64,000 nucleotides of DNA, from assembly GCF_031432315.1 (NCBI RefSeq), contig NZ_JAVKGO010000003.1, forward strand, positions 62,001 to 126,000. The letters run 5' to 3'. The translations under genes were made by a program, and so were the position numbers. Positions 46,583-55,441 of the stretch are shown piece by piece (position 1 is the stretch's first letter; the number at the start of each line of letters is the position of its first letter). Under the pieces are notes generated by a model. It had not been told where the DNA came from and did not search any database. It saw only the letters and a program-made list of their open reading frames with translations. The stretch is from Serpentinicella sp031432315. Its GTDB lineage: Bacteria > Bacillota > Clostridia > Peptostreptococcales > Natronincolaceae.

Positions 46583-47183
46583 AACTTCAGATATTGTAAT
46601 TTCAGCAGTAGCACCGGCCCAGTACCCAGAGGATGAATTACCAGAAATTGCAATGGTAGGCCGTTCAAACGTTGGTAAGTCTTCAACGATCAATACGATA
46701 TTGGGTAGAAGAAATCTTGCAAGAGTAAGTCAAAATCCTGGAAAGACAAGAACAATAAATTTTTATATCATAAATAAAGAATTTTATTTAGTAGATCTAC
46801 CCGGTTATGGTTACGCTAGGGTTTCTAAATCTGAAAGAGCTTCTTGGGGCAAAATGATGGAGACTTATTTAGCGGGTAGACCTAATTTACAAGAAGTACT
46901 TCTACTTGTTGATATACGCCATGACCCAACAGCAGATGATAAGCTAATGTATGAATGGATAAGACATTATGGCTATGGTAGAATTGTTGTGGCAACGAAG
47001 TCGGATAAAATATCAAAAAACCAACAACAAAAAAGCATAAAAAATATTAGACAAAAACTACAAATGGCTTCAGATGCAAAAGTCGTACCCATATCTTCCT
47101 TAAAGAAATTAGGGATAGATGATTTGTGGAAAGCGATAGAAAAACAATTTGAAGAGAATGATTTACCCATTACAATAGAATAG
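46572..47183 (+). CDS. ysxC: Ribosome biogenesis GTP-binding protein YsxC/EngB
   Basis: A 203-residue TrmE-Era-EngA-type GTPase for 50S subunit assembly. G1 [10 protein letters not shown]3 DLPGYG, G4 TKSDK and G5 PISS are visible. Overlapping the lon end by 11 bases, it reproduces the lonB-lonA-ysxC order of Bacillus. Followed by a strong terminator. Confidence 0.95.
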   Translation: MKIKTSDIVISAVAPAQYPEDELPEIAMVGRSNVGKSSTINTILGRRNLARVSQNPGKTRTINFYIINKEFYLVDLPGYGYARVSKSERASWGKMMETYLAGRPNLQEVLLLVDIRHDPTADDKLMYEWIRHYGYGRIVVATKSDKISKNQQQKSIKNIRQKLQMASDAKVVPISSLKKLGIDDLWKAIEKQFEENDLPITIE

Positions 47184-47237
47184 ATAAGTTTTTATGCTAT
47201 ACAAAAATAAAGATTTTATTTATTTTATTAGTAATAT

Positions 47238-47274
47238 AAAAGGAGCAGATATTAAAAAATATCTGCTCCTTTTT
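47238..47274 (+). terminator. Intrinsic terminator of lon-ysxC
   Basis: AAAAGGAGCAGATATT and AATATCTGCTCCTTTT form a 16-bp stem around a short A-rich loop. Rubredoxin gene converges on it from the other strand, which it may also serve. Confidence 0.85.
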
Positions 47275-47306
47275 AAAGAGAGATGTAAACTGTAAACAAG
47301 TATTTA

Positions 47307-47465
47307 TTATTCTGTAGGCTCAAACATATCTTTTGTAACACCACAGATAGGGCAAACCCAATCATCAGGAATATCCTCAAAAGCAGTACCTGGTTCTATC
47401 CCTGCATCAGGATCACCTAACTCAGGATCATATACATAACCACATGGTATGCAAACATATCTCAT
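47307..47465 (-). CDS. rd: Rubredoxin
   Basis: A 52-residue electron carrier with one Fe(Cys)4 site: CIPCG near residue 5 and CPICG near residue 38, plus the typical [15 protein letters not shown] and WVCP segments. ATG 47465 has GAAGGAG eight bases upstream. A longer in-frame start at 47522 would add a non-conserved tail. Rubredoxins serve O2/ROS detoxification and redox chains in anaerobes. Apparently monocistronic. Confidence 0.95.
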   Translation of the reverse strand: MRYVCIPCGYVYDPELGDPDAGIEPGTAFEDIPDDWVCPICGVTKDMFEPTE

Positions 47466-47661
47466 ATTAAAAACTCCTTCCTTATAATCATGGAATAATT
47501 TCACATTGTTAAGTATACCCACAGATTCTATAACTTAAACAAACTTTTTATTCTTTTAAATCTTAAAAGAATAAAATAAGTAATTTTACTTTCCAATATA
47601 AAAATATGTTATGGATATACCCACACCATATTGTACAAAACCCATAAAGCTTCAAAGGTAG

Positions 47662-47775
47662 TTATTTAAGTTTTTTATAAATCCGATATAGTAGCGCAAT
47701 TATAAAAGCTAGTGCGCCAACATTTAAAATTAACATAAGAATACCAATAAGACTAAATTCAATAGTGCCCAACAA
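47662..47775 (-). CDS. Putative 37-residue single-helix membrane protein
   Basis: A short ORF with a strong ribosome site: TAGGAGGGG (47782-47790) six bases before TTG 47775. The predicted peptide starts MLGTIEFSLIGILML, is hydrophobic over about residues 5-28 and ends with the basic tail YRIYKKLK, giving a single-span orientation with the C-terminus inside. Nothing else explains this part of the 760-base gap between rubredoxin and proA. I do not recognise a family; the support is the ribosome site and the helix-plus-basic-tail layout. Confidence 0.45.
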   Translation of the reverse strand: MLGTIEFSLIGILMLILNVGALAFIIALLYRIYKKLK

Positions 47776-47940
47776 CAGTATCCCCTCCTAGTAAGTTGTA
47801 ATTTATTTCGATTTATTAAAACACTAACATATACATATTGTAGAAACATGTAGAATAATGCGATAACAGTATAATTTATATTGAATTAGTTAGACTTCAT
47901 TATTATAATTGAGGAAACCCTACACTTCCCAATTCTATAA

Positions 47941-47969
47941 TTGACACAAAAAAGAATTTTATATATAAT
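47941..47969 (+). promoter_or_regulatory. Promoter of the proA-proB T-box transcript
   Basis: TTGACA (47941-47946) and TATAAT (47964-47969) with a 17-base spacer, just before the T-box leader. Confidence 0.8.
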
Positions 47970-47975
47970 TAGTTT

Positions 47976-48218
47976 TAATTAAACATATAAAAACAAAGAA
48001 AGAGAGTAGTAAAAAAGGGATGTTTCACAGAGAGTAAGGCATAGTTGAGAGCCTTGCAAACTTAACTTTTTGAACCCACTCTGGAGTCTTTTAGCCTAAC
48101 AAGCTATTACGGGTAATTCCGTTAACAATTGTTAAGTAGGGTCTAACAAAAGACCAACTTAGGGTGGTACCGCGGGTAAAATAAACTCTCGTCCCTGTTT
48201 ACAGGGAGGGGATTTTTT
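47976..48218 (+). promoter_or_regulatory. T-box leader with proline specifier
   Basis: T-box core AGGGTGGTACCGCG is at 48161-48174. The specifier loop reads GAACCCACTCTGGAGTCTTT; by alignment with the Ile T-box of this window (GAAGATCACCTTGGAGTCTA) the specifier is CCC (48075-48077), a Pro codon. The terminator TCCCTG/CAGGGA and T tract end at 48218. Uncharged tRNA-Pro should thus switch on proA-proB. Confidence 0.92.
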
Positions 48219-48284
48219 GAGTTTTTGTTACTTTTTCTAATATGTTAAGGATACAGATATATAATATAAAAAAGGAGTGATCAT

Positions 48285-49526
48285 ATGTCTCAGTTATTAA
48301 ATACTTGTAAAGAACTAAAAAAAGCAGCACAAACTTTAGTTACAGTTGATACGAAATCAAAAAATGAAGCACTAAAACAAGTGGCCCTAAGCCTAAAGAA
48401 AAATCAAGACTTCATTATTAACGAAAACATGAAGGATATTGAAAATGCACGAGCAAAAGGTATGAAAGAAAGTTTAATTGACCGCTTAAAGTTAGACGAA
48501 ACAAGAATTGATGGCATGACAAAGGATATACAAACAATCATAGACTTAAATGACCCTGTATGGAAAAGTAATGATGTTTGGACACTAGAGAACGGACTAA
48601 TAGTAAGTAAAATGACAGTACCGATTGGCGTAGTAGGGATTATATACGAATCAAGACCAAATGTCACAATCGATGCATTTGCCCTAACCTTAAAAAGTGG
48701 AAACTGTATTTTGTTAAGGGGAAGCTCAACAGCGATTAACTCTAACAGAGCATTAGTTAAAGTGGTAAAAGAGGGATTAAGAAATAGTCCAATTTCTGAA
48801 AATGTTATTGGATTTATAGACGATGTGGATAGAGAAATTGTAAAAGAGATGTTAACATTAAATGACTATATAGATCTAATCATACCAAGAGGTGGAAACG
48901 ACCTAATACAAATGGTAGTGAAAAATGCAACAGTACCAACGATTGAAACTGGCGTAGGTAACTGTCATATTTTCGTAGATGAAACTGCAGATGTAAAAAA
49001 TGCTGTTGATATTATTGAAAATGCAAAAACACAACGTGCAGGGGTATGTAATGCTTGTGAAACCACTCTAGTACACAAAAACATGGCTAAGGATTTATTG
49101 CAAGAGCTTCATAAGCGTGTAGATGGTAGAGTCGAGTTAAGAGCTTGTGAAAAATCTAGAGTGCATATAGATGTCAAAGTGGCAAAAGAAACAGATTGGG
49201 CAGAAGAATATCTTGACTTTATATTAGCCGTAAAAGTAGTAGAGAATATAGACGAAGCGATCGATCATATACATCAATTTGGAACAAAGCATTCAGAGGC
49301 GATTTTAACAGAGAACTTATCAAATGCAAACAGGTTTAGCAGAGAAATCGACGCTGCTGCAGTATATGTAAATGCATCTACCCGTTTTACTGATGGATCT
49401 CAATTTGGTTTTGGGGCTGAGATGGGTATTAGTACACAAAAAATGCATGCCCGAGGACCAATGGGATTAAATGAATTAGTTACTGTAAAATACACAATTG
49501 TTGGTCAAGGACAAATAAGAGAATAA
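48285..49526 (+). CDS. proA: Gamma-glutamyl phosphate reductase (glutamate-5-semialdehyde dehydrogenase)
   Basis: A 413-residue NADPH-dependent enzyme of proline synthesis. Motifs: the active-site Cys in RAGVCNACETTL, nucleotide-binding IYESRPNVT, LRGSSTA, LIIPRGGNDLI and the C-terminal FGFGAEMGISTQKMHARGPMGL. AAAGGAG precedes ATG 48285. Heads the proA-proB operon behind a proline T-box. proC is not in the window. Confidence 0.96.
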   Translation: MSQLLNTCKELKKAAQTLVTVDTKSKNEALKQVALSLKKNQDFIINENMKDIENARAKGMKESLIDRLKLDETRIDGMTKDIQTIIDLNDPVWKSNDVWTLENGLIVSKMTVPIGVVGIIYESRPNVTIDAFALTLKSGNCILLRGSSTAINSNRALVKVVKEGLRNSPISENVIGFIDDVDREIVKEMLTLNDYIDLIIPRGGNDLIQMVVKNATVPTIETGVGNCHIFVDETADVKNAVDIIENAKTQRAGVCNACETTLVHKNMAKDLLQELHKRVDGRVELRACEKSRVHIDVKVAKETDWAEEYLDFILAVKVVENIDEAIDHIHQFGTKHSEAILTENLSNANRFSREIDAAAVYVNASTRFTDGSQFGFGAEMGISTQKMHARGPMGLNELVTVKYTIVGQGQIRE

Positions 49527-49536
49527 GGGGTACATC

Positions 49537-50334
49537 ATGATAGCTGAGTTATTAAAAAATAGCAGAAAAATTGTAATTAAAATAGGTAGTAATACCTTAT
49601 CCAATGATGATGGTACAATAAATAAAGCATTTATGCAGAAATTAAGTGACAATGTTAATGATCTAATGAATCAAGGGAAACAAGTTGTGATCGTTTCTTC
49701 CGGTGCAAGAATAGCCGGTGTATCTACAATACAGCGTTGGCGAAGAAAAGAAGATATTCATTACAAACAAGCCCTTTGTGCAATAGGGCAAGTCGAGTTA
49801 ATGGATGCTTATAGAAGAGTTTTTGAAACCCATGAAATTCATATTGGACAAATGCTTTTAACAAGAGAGGATTTTTCTTGCCCGAACAGAACATTAAATA
49901 TTAGAAATACACTTTTTACACTGGTTGATGAAGGCGTTGTTCCGGTGATCAATGAAAATGATACAGTTTGTGTCGCAGAAATTAAAATAGGAGATAACGA
50001 CAGCCTAGCAGCCCTAGCAGCTAATCTATGGAATGCAGATCTACTAGTATTATTTAGTGATATTGATGGTGTTTACAATAAAAATCCTAAAGTATTTAAA
50101 GATGCAGAGCTACTTGAAGTCGTAACAGACCCAGTACATTTGTTAGAAACCATTGAAGTTGGAGATACAAATGATTTTGGTACCGGTGGAATCTGTACAA
50201 AAATTGAAGCAGCAAAGACAGTAAACTATTACGGCATACCTATGGTATTAGCCAATGGAAAAAAAGAAAATATTTTAACTAAACTAATAAACGAAGAGGA
50301 AAAAGCAACGCTTTTCTTACCAAAATCAGAATGA
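49537..50334 (+). CDS. proB: Glutamate 5-kinase (kinase domain only)
   Basis: A 265-residue amino acid kinase that phosphorylates glutamate in the first step of proline synthesis. Motifs: KIGSNTLS at the start, VSSGARIAGV, INENDTVCVAEIKIGDND and FGTGGICTKIEAAK. The length shows that the C-terminal PUA domain of E. coli-type ProB (367 residues) is missing, a form found in some Firmicutes. Starts 10 bases after proA. It carries an Arg (SGARIAG) where SGAIAAG is common. Confidence 0.94.
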   Translation: MIAELLKNSRKIVIKIGSNTLSNDDGTINKAFMQKLSDNVNDLMNQGKQVVIVSSGARIAGVSTIQRWRRKEDIHYKQALCAIGQVELMDAYRRVFETHEIHIGQMLLTREDFSCPNRTLNIRNTLFTLVDEGVVPVINENDTVCVAEIKIGDNDSLAALAANLWNADLLVLFSDIDGVYNKNPKVFKDAELLEVVTDPVHLLETIEVGDTNDFGTGGICTKIEAAKTVNYYGIPMVLANGKKENILTKLINEEEKATLFLPKSE

Positions 50335-50347
50335 TTTAAAATACTAA

Positions 50348-50392
50348 AAAGAACACATTCGCTGATAATAAAATAAAGCGAATGTGTTCTTT
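50348..50392 (+). terminator. Terminator between convergent proB and pyrI
   Basis: AAAGAACACATTCGCT (50348-50363) and AGCGAATGTGTTCTTT (50377-50392) form a perfect 16-bp stem around a 13-base loop. Confidence 0.8.
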
Positions 50393-50450
50393 CAGTTAAA
50401 TATAAGTAAAAATAAAATTTGAAAGTTTACTAGAATTAATCCGCTTAATT

Positions 50451-50879
50451 TTACAGCTTATATTCGGTAATCTCCTCGCAATAGTTACACTTATATTTTG
50501 TCTTATCTCCTTCAACAAGGGTAAACTCTGATATTGCATAATCATCGATAGAGGTAATACACCTAGGATTTTTACATTGAAATAGACCAGTAACTTTTTC
50601 TGGAAGCACAAGTTTTTTCTTCTCCACTCGTTCACCATTTTCAATGATATTAACCGTTATGTTTGGATCAATTAGCCCCAAGGCCTTTAAATCTAAATCA
50701 ATAGAATCCTGAATTTTAATAATATCTTTTTTTCCAAGCACTTTACTTGGTACATTCATTAAAAGAACAACTGGAGAATTCAGCTTATCTAAATTTAATT
50801 TTTGGAAAATCTTTAAGCCTTTCCCCGATGAGATATGATCAATTACAATCCCCCGCTGAATACTAGTTACCTTTAACAT
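50451..50879 (-). CDS. pyrI: Aspartate carbamoyltransferase regulatory chain
   Basis: A 142-residue allosteric subunit of aspartate carbamoyltransferase. The N-terminal nucleotide-binding domain begins [13 protein letters not shown] and the C-terminal zinc domain carries four Cys in CKNPRC and CNYCEE. It binds CTP/ATP to tune PyrB. Overlaps the pyrB end by 7 bases, so pyrB-pyrI is one operon. The presence of pyrI is shared with enterobacteria, archaea and many Clostridia. Confidence 0.95.
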   Translation of the reverse strand: MLKVTSIQRGIVIDHISSGKGLKIFQKLNLDKLNSPVVLLMNVPSKVLGKKDIIKIQDSIDLDLKALGLIDPNITVNIIENGERVEKKKLVLPEKVTGLFQCKNPRCITSIDDYAISEFTLVEGDKTKYKCNYCEEITEYKL

Positions 50880-51808
50880 TCTACCACCCCCAATAGAAGT
50901 GCCATAAGCGCCATTCTCCCATAAACACCTAGCTTTGCTTGCTCAAAATACTTTGCTCTAGGATCATGATCAACATCATAGTGAATTTCATTAACTCTTG
51001 GTAACGGATGCATTACAAGCATGTCTTTTTTAGCTTCTTTAAGTTTATCTTTACATAATACATAACTATCTTTTAGCTTTACGTATTCCTCTTCGTTAAA
51101 AAAACGCTCTTTTTGTATTCGTGTCATATATAAAATATCTACTTCATTAATATAGCTTTCTAAAGAATCTGTTTCAGTAATGGTAACATTATACTGCGTT
51201 AATAAGTCCTCTTTTAAATGTTGGGGAATTTTTAATTGCTCTGGTGAAATAAGCACAAATTCCATATTAGGAAACCGACTCAAGGTTTTTAACAAAGAGT
51301 GAACCGTACGTCCAAATAGTAAGTCACCACAAAATGCAACTTTTAAGTTAGAAATATCTCCTTTATAATGCTTAATTGTTATTAAGTCTGTTAAAGTTTG
51401 GGTCGGGTGTTGGTGTCCGCCGTCGCCTCCATTAATAACGGGAACAGATGAAAATTCGGATGCAAGCTTAGGGGCACCCTCTCTTGGATGTCGCATAACC
51501 AGAATATCTGCGTAGCCATCCAGTACACGTATTGTATCAGCAATACTTTCCCCTTTGCTAACAGAGCTAGTAGAAGCATCAGAAAAACCAAGTACACTAC
51601 CCCCCATACGTAGCATTGCAGACTCAAAGCTAAGACGGGTTCTTGTACTTGGTTCATAAAATAAAGTCCCTAATATTTTCCCTCTGCATATATCTGAATA
51701 AACTGAAGGATTTTTGTAAATATCTAAACCTAATCCAATTACTTTATTTAGTTCTTCTATTGAAAAGTCATTTGGATCAATTAGATTTCTTCCTTTTAAC
51801 TTCATCAT
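50873..51808 (-). CDS. pyrB: Aspartate carbamoyltransferase catalytic chain
   Basis: A 311-residue enzyme making carbamoyl aspartate in pyrimidine synthesis. Motifs: [15 protein letters not shown] (carbamoyl phosphate loop), [30 protein letters not shown] and HPLPRVNEI. First gene of the pyrBI operon; AGGGAGG precedes the first of two adjacent ATGs by four to seven bases. Its leader carries a candidate PyrR-binding hairpin. Confidence 0.97.
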   Translation of the reverse strand: MMKLKGRNLIDPNDFSIEELNKVIGLGLDIYKNPSVYSDICRGKILGTLFYEPSTRTRLSFESAMLRMGGSVLGFSDASTSSVSKGESIADTIRVLDGYADILVMRHPREGAPKLASEFSSVPVINGGDGGHQHPTQTLTDLITIKHYKGDISNLKVAFCGDLLFGRTVHSLLKTLSRFPNMEFVLISPEQLKIPQHLKEDLLTQYNVTITETDSLESYINEVDILYMTRIQKERFFNEEEYVKLKDSYVLCKDKLKEAKKDMLVMHPLPRVNEIHYDVDHDPRAKYFEQAKLGVYGRMALMALLLGVVEC

Positions 51809-51812
51809 AAAA

Positions 51813-51919
51813 CCTCCCTAACAGAATTTTCTTGGGAGTGTATACTCCCTTATTAGTCTCTCAGAACTAATTTAAAGGTAAATTTCTTAAAATATAACAT
51901 GTTAAAAAAGTAAAGTCAA
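51813..51919 (-). promoter_or_regulatory. pyrBI promoter and PyrR-like leader
   Basis: On the minus strand TTGACT (51919-51914) and TATATT (51896-51891) form a promoter with a 17-base spacer. The 75-base leader holds TTAGTTCTGAGAGACTAA (51870-51853), a stem-loop matching the PyrR binding-loop consensus ARUCCNGNGAGGYU except for one compensated pair (C-G to U-A). Next is GGGAGT-ATAC-ACTCCC (51849-51834), whose 3' arm could instead pair with the pyrB ribosome site AGGGAGG (51819-51813). No T tract is seen, so control may act on translation rather than by attenuation. Confidence 0.6.
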
Positions 51920-52168
51920 TATACAGTCAGTGTAAAGTTAATTGTTACTTTAAAAGATATATTAATTAATTAAAGGAAATTGAGATATAAAGTCGAAATA
52001 AAGTTAATGTGAAAAAATATATAAATCACTTTAGCATCTATTAAGTCAGGTTAGGAAATTATACAATTTTATTTTGCATTATTTTTATTTAATCCCTAAG
52101 TTTAATTAGCAATTTTCTCAATTGCAATTTGCACGAGTAAGATTAATATGCTATTAAGAGGTGAAAAA
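51920..52168 (+). other. A+T-rich intergenic region between divergent pyrB and the ADP-ribosylglycohydrolase gene
   Basis: No gene is visible. The segment 52053-52115 (AGGAAATTATACAATTTTAT to TTAGCAATTTTCT) weakly resembles the AGGAAATTGCAT repeat but is too diverged to call. Confidence 0.3.
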
Positions 52169-53698
52169 ATGCACTCAGAAACTTTAGAAAAACTCTATGA
52201 CTTTTTAGTTTATGAAAATAATATACCAAAATTTATGCAATTCAATGAAAGTATAAACTTAGTTCCTAAGTCGAAAATAGATTACTTAGATAAGATAAGG
52301 GGTGCCTTTGTTGGTCTAGCAATTGGTGATGCCTTTGGCAATTTTGTTGATGGGCAATATGGTAATGAAAAAGAATATGCAATGAATTTATTTAAAAGTA
52401 ACCGGCATTCTATGTCATTAACTGTAACTGATGATACAGAGATGACTATTTTAATTGCTGAGTCATTAATAATTAATCAAGGGTTTAATCCTGAAGATAT
52501 AGCGAATCGATTTATTAAATACCCCATTACAGATAGCGGGGAAACCCTTAAGACATTTATTACTAATTATAGAGATCGAAGATTAGAATGGTTTAGAAGT
52601 GGTGTAGATTCAGCTGGAAATGGTGCAGCAATGAGATGTGCCCCAGCGGCACTTATTAATTATGGTGATTATACTTCTCTTAAGATGTTAGCTGGTATTC
52701 AAGGTGTTATTACACATGTAGATGAGATGGCCACGGCGTCAAGTATTGGACTAAGTGTTGCTATTGCCCAGCTACTTAATACGGAACCCTTTATTCTAAA
52801 TGACAAGAAGCAATTAAATGATATTTTATCTATGGTGGGAAAAAGTATAAAAGGGATAGAAACCACACTTTACACAACAAAAGCAAAGGAAGACACAAAT
52901 TTATATAACAGAATAAATTTTGATTTATATGATTATTTAGATGAAGATAGGACAGTAAGTGAAGTGGAAAAGATTATTGGGAGTAGTGCATATGTGTTAG
53001 AGTCACTTCCTTTAGCCATGTACGCCTTTTTAAGACACCCTAATAACTTTGATGAAATTTTAAGAGAATGTTTAAATGCAGAGGATACTGATACAGTTAC
53101 AAGTATGGCTTTAACTTTAGTTGGAGCTTATATTGGGTTTAGTAATATACCGAGAGTTTATATTAGTAAGGTACGGAACCTGGAAGAAATACTTGTATTA
53201 TCGGACAGACTATTCGAACTATCACTAAAAAACAAACTTAATAACCCTTATAGAAGAATGAGAGAACAAAGCAAAACCGAAGTAGAAGAAGAAAAGCCAA
53301 AAGACGAAATTGATCAACTTATTTGGCTTGGGATAAAGCATAATAAACAAGCGCAATATGAACTTTCTGTTAAATACTTTGAAACCTTATTGAAAAAGTA
53401 TCCTGAGTTTAAGAAAAATGAAAAAATAAAGTTAAATATTATCGAAGCTTACGAAGGCTTAGGGAGCAGATACATAGAAAAAAGCCATTTTGATGAAGCG
53501 CTTAAATATTTTAAAAGAGCTTTAGAATATGATTTAAATCATCCAGAAATTCTTTGCAACTTGGCAGTAACTTATTTAAATCTTGATGATCTAGGGAAGG
53601 CAGAAAAATACGCTAGAAGAGCAGTTGAAATTGCTCCTAACTACAAAATTGGGAAAGAAGTCTTATCAGCTGTAAAGGGATTAAACAGAAATATATAA
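52169..53698 (+). CDS. ADP-ribosylglycohydrolase (DraG-like) fused to C-terminal TPR repeats
   Basis: A 509-residue protein. Residues about 45-360 form an ADP-ribosylglycohydrolase fold with the metal-binding motifs intact: GLAIGDAFG, VTDDTEM, SAGNGAAMRCAPAA and DTDTVTSMALTLVGAYIG. It could remove ADP-ribose from a protein, nucleic acid or small metabolite. Residues about 380-505 hold about three TPR units (for example SHFDEALKYFKRALEYDLNHPEILCNLAVTYLN split around the fold), a protein-binding platform. ATG 52169 has AAGAGGTG upstream; ATG 52148 lacks one. The gene stands alone; no ADP-ribosyltransferase is nearby, so the target is unknown. Confidence 0.85.
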   Translation: MHSETLEKLYDFLVYENNIPKFMQFNESINLVPKSKIDYLDKIRGAFVGLAIGDAFGNFVDGQYGNEKEYAMNLFKSNRHSMSLTVTDDTEMTILIAESLIINQGFNPEDIANRFIKYPITDSGETLKTFITNYRDRRLEWFRSGVDSAGNGAAMRCAPAALINYGDYTSLKMLAGIQGVITHVDEMATASSIGLSVAIAQLLNTEPFILNDKKQLNDILSMVGKSIKGIETTLYTTKAKEDTNLYNRINFDLYDYLDEDRTVSEVEKIIGSSAYVLESLPLAMYAFLRHPNNFDEILRECLNAEDTDTVTSMALTLVGAYIGFSNIPRVYISKVRNLEEILVLSDRLFELSLKNKLNNPYRRMREQSKTEVEEEKPKDEIDQLIWLGIKHNKQAQYELSVKYFETLLKKYPEFKKNEKIKLNIIEAYEGLGSRYIEKSHFDEALKYFKRALEYDLNHPEILCNLAVTYLNLDDLGKAEKYARRAVEIAPNYKIGKEVLSAVKGLNRNI

Positions 53699-53708
53699 TA
53701 AACAAAAG

Positions 53709-53741
53709 GAAATCTGAAGCAGCAACCAGGTTTCTTTTTTT
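53709..53741 (+). terminator. Intrinsic terminator
   Basis: GAAATCTG (53709-53716) pairs with CAGGTTTC (53727-53734), with one G-U, followed by seven T. It ends the glycohydrolase-TPR gene. Confidence 0.8.
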
Positions 53742-53814
53742 GTACATAAATAGAATGATTGGTAAAAGACTATACTAAAGAAAATATAAGAATTTACACA
53801 AAAGAGGTGTTACA

Positions 53815-55317
53815 ATGATTGAATTTTTTATTATAGTAACTTGTTTATTATTTGCAACGGTTTTTTTCTTTAATTTTTTTAATGTAATACCCCAGTTATT
53901 AATAATAGGGTTTTATCCTTATGCAGTTGCACTAACAATGGTATTTGCAGTACTATTGTTTATTTCAAATTTTATAAAGGGACAAACAGGACTATTAATT
54001 ATAAAAATAATATTAAGTGTTTTATTTATTCTAGCATTTATAACACTGATATTAATATGGCAAAATGCAAGACAACCTAACGGCTATAAAAAAAAATATA
54101 GTGATTATATTAGACAAGCTGAAAAATTAGTAGATGCAACTGGAAAAAGTAAAGGCTTAGAGGGTATAAGGAACCAAGGTATAGCAACAATGATTGAGAG
54201 TAGCTCAGGGCTACCCGTTACATACAATAATCAAGTATCCCTACTAACTGATCCAAAACATTATTTTGACGAAATGATAGAAGAAATTAAGAAAGCAGAG
54301 CACCATGTCCATATCCTATTTTATATTACAAGAGATGATAAAATAGGTGAAAAATTCAAAAATGCATTGATACAAAAAGCAAAAGAAGGAGTAGAGGTTC
54401 GTTTTATATACGATGCTTTAGGCAGCTTCAAATTAAGCAAAGGGTATAGAAATGCCCTTGAAGATGCAGGAGTAGAAATTTATCCTTTTAATACAGTTAA
54501 ACATTCCCTTATAACTGGAAAGTTGAATAATAGAATCCATAGGAAAATGTTAATTGTTGATGGTAACGTTGCTTTTACCGGTGGAGCTAATTTAGGGGAT
54601 GAATATCTAGGTCGGGATGAAAATATTGGTCAGTGGCAAGATCTATTAATCAAAATGAAGGGTGAATCCGTAAATTGGTTACAGAAAATATTTTTAGCAG
54701 ACTGGTATTATCTAACGGACCAAAAACTAATGGATAAAGTTTACTATCCTAAATCAAGTGTGGAGAAAGAATTACCAGTACAAGTAGTGGCTGGAGGATT
54801 TGATACAGGGTGGCATGAAATACAGCAAAAGTATTTTTCTCTCATTAATGCAGCAACAGAGAGATTATATATATCAACACCATATTTTGTATTAAATGAT
54901 GCAATATTAGAAGCATTACAAACAGCAGCACTAAGAGGAGTAGATGTAAAAATAATCGTACCAGACAAGACAGAGTCATTTATAATAGATTGGCTAAACG
55001 AATCATTTTTTCCAGAAATATTAAAATCTGGAGTAGAAATTTATATGTATAGCAATGGTTTTTTACATACAAAGGCTGTTGTTGTAGATGATGAAATTCT
55101 ATCCGTCGGGTCTTCGAACTTAAATATGCGAAGCTACTATTTAGACTATGAATTAAATGTCTTAATTTTTAACAAAGAACTTTGTAATCAAATGGTAGAA
55201 GCAATAGATAGGTATATAGATAAAAGTACAAGAATTAAATATAAGGATTATGAGCGTTTGTCTTTTACACAAAAGATCAGACAAATCATTGGAAGGATTA
55301 TACTACCAATGTCTTAG
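53815..55317 (+). CDS. cls: Cardiolipin synthase
   Basis: A 500-residue phospholipase D-family enzyme that condenses two phosphatidylglycerol molecules into cardiolipin. Three N-terminal membrane segments (residues 1-85; Cls usually has two), then two HKD motifs: HRKMLIVDG with GGANLGDEYLG, and HTKAVVVDDEILSVGSSNLNMRS. AAAGAGGTG lies before the ATG. Monocistronic as far as visible. Confidence 0.93.
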   Translation: MIEFFIIVTCLLFATVFFFNFFNVIPQLLIIGFYPYAVALTMVFAVLLFISNFIKGQTGLLIIKIILSVLFILAFITLILIWQNARQPNGYKKKYSDYIRQAEKLVDATGKSKGLEGIRNQGIATMIESSSGLPVTYNNQVSLLTDPKHYFDEMIEEIKKAEHHVHILFYITRDDKIGEKFKNALIQKAKEGVEVRFIYDALGSFKLSKGYRNALEDAGVEIYPFNTVKHSLITGKLNNRIHRKMLIVDGNVAFTGGANLGDEYLGRDENIGQWQDLLIKMKGESVNWLQKIFLADWYYLTDQKLMDKVYYPKSSVEKELPVQVVAGGFDTGWHEIQQKYFSLINAATERLYISTPYFVLNDAILEALQTAALRGVDVKIIVPDKTESFIIDWLNESFFPEILKSGVEIYMYSNGFLHTKAVVVDDEILSVGSSNLNMRSYYLDYELNVLIFNKELCNQMVEAIDRYIDKSTRIKYKDYERLSFTQKIRQIIGRIILPMS

Positions 55318-55441
55318 AGATTATAATATTATTCCTCCTATCCAAAACTGTACAAGATACTTTTGAAATTTTGTCCAATAACCTAAGTATATATCTCGAA
55401 TATTAAGGTAATAATAGACAGATGTTGAAGGGAGGAATAAT

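Noticed and set aside
52053..52115. Possible further copy of the AGGAAATTGCAT repeat
   Set aside because: Only the outer few bases resemble the ends; in A+T-rich DNA this could be chance.
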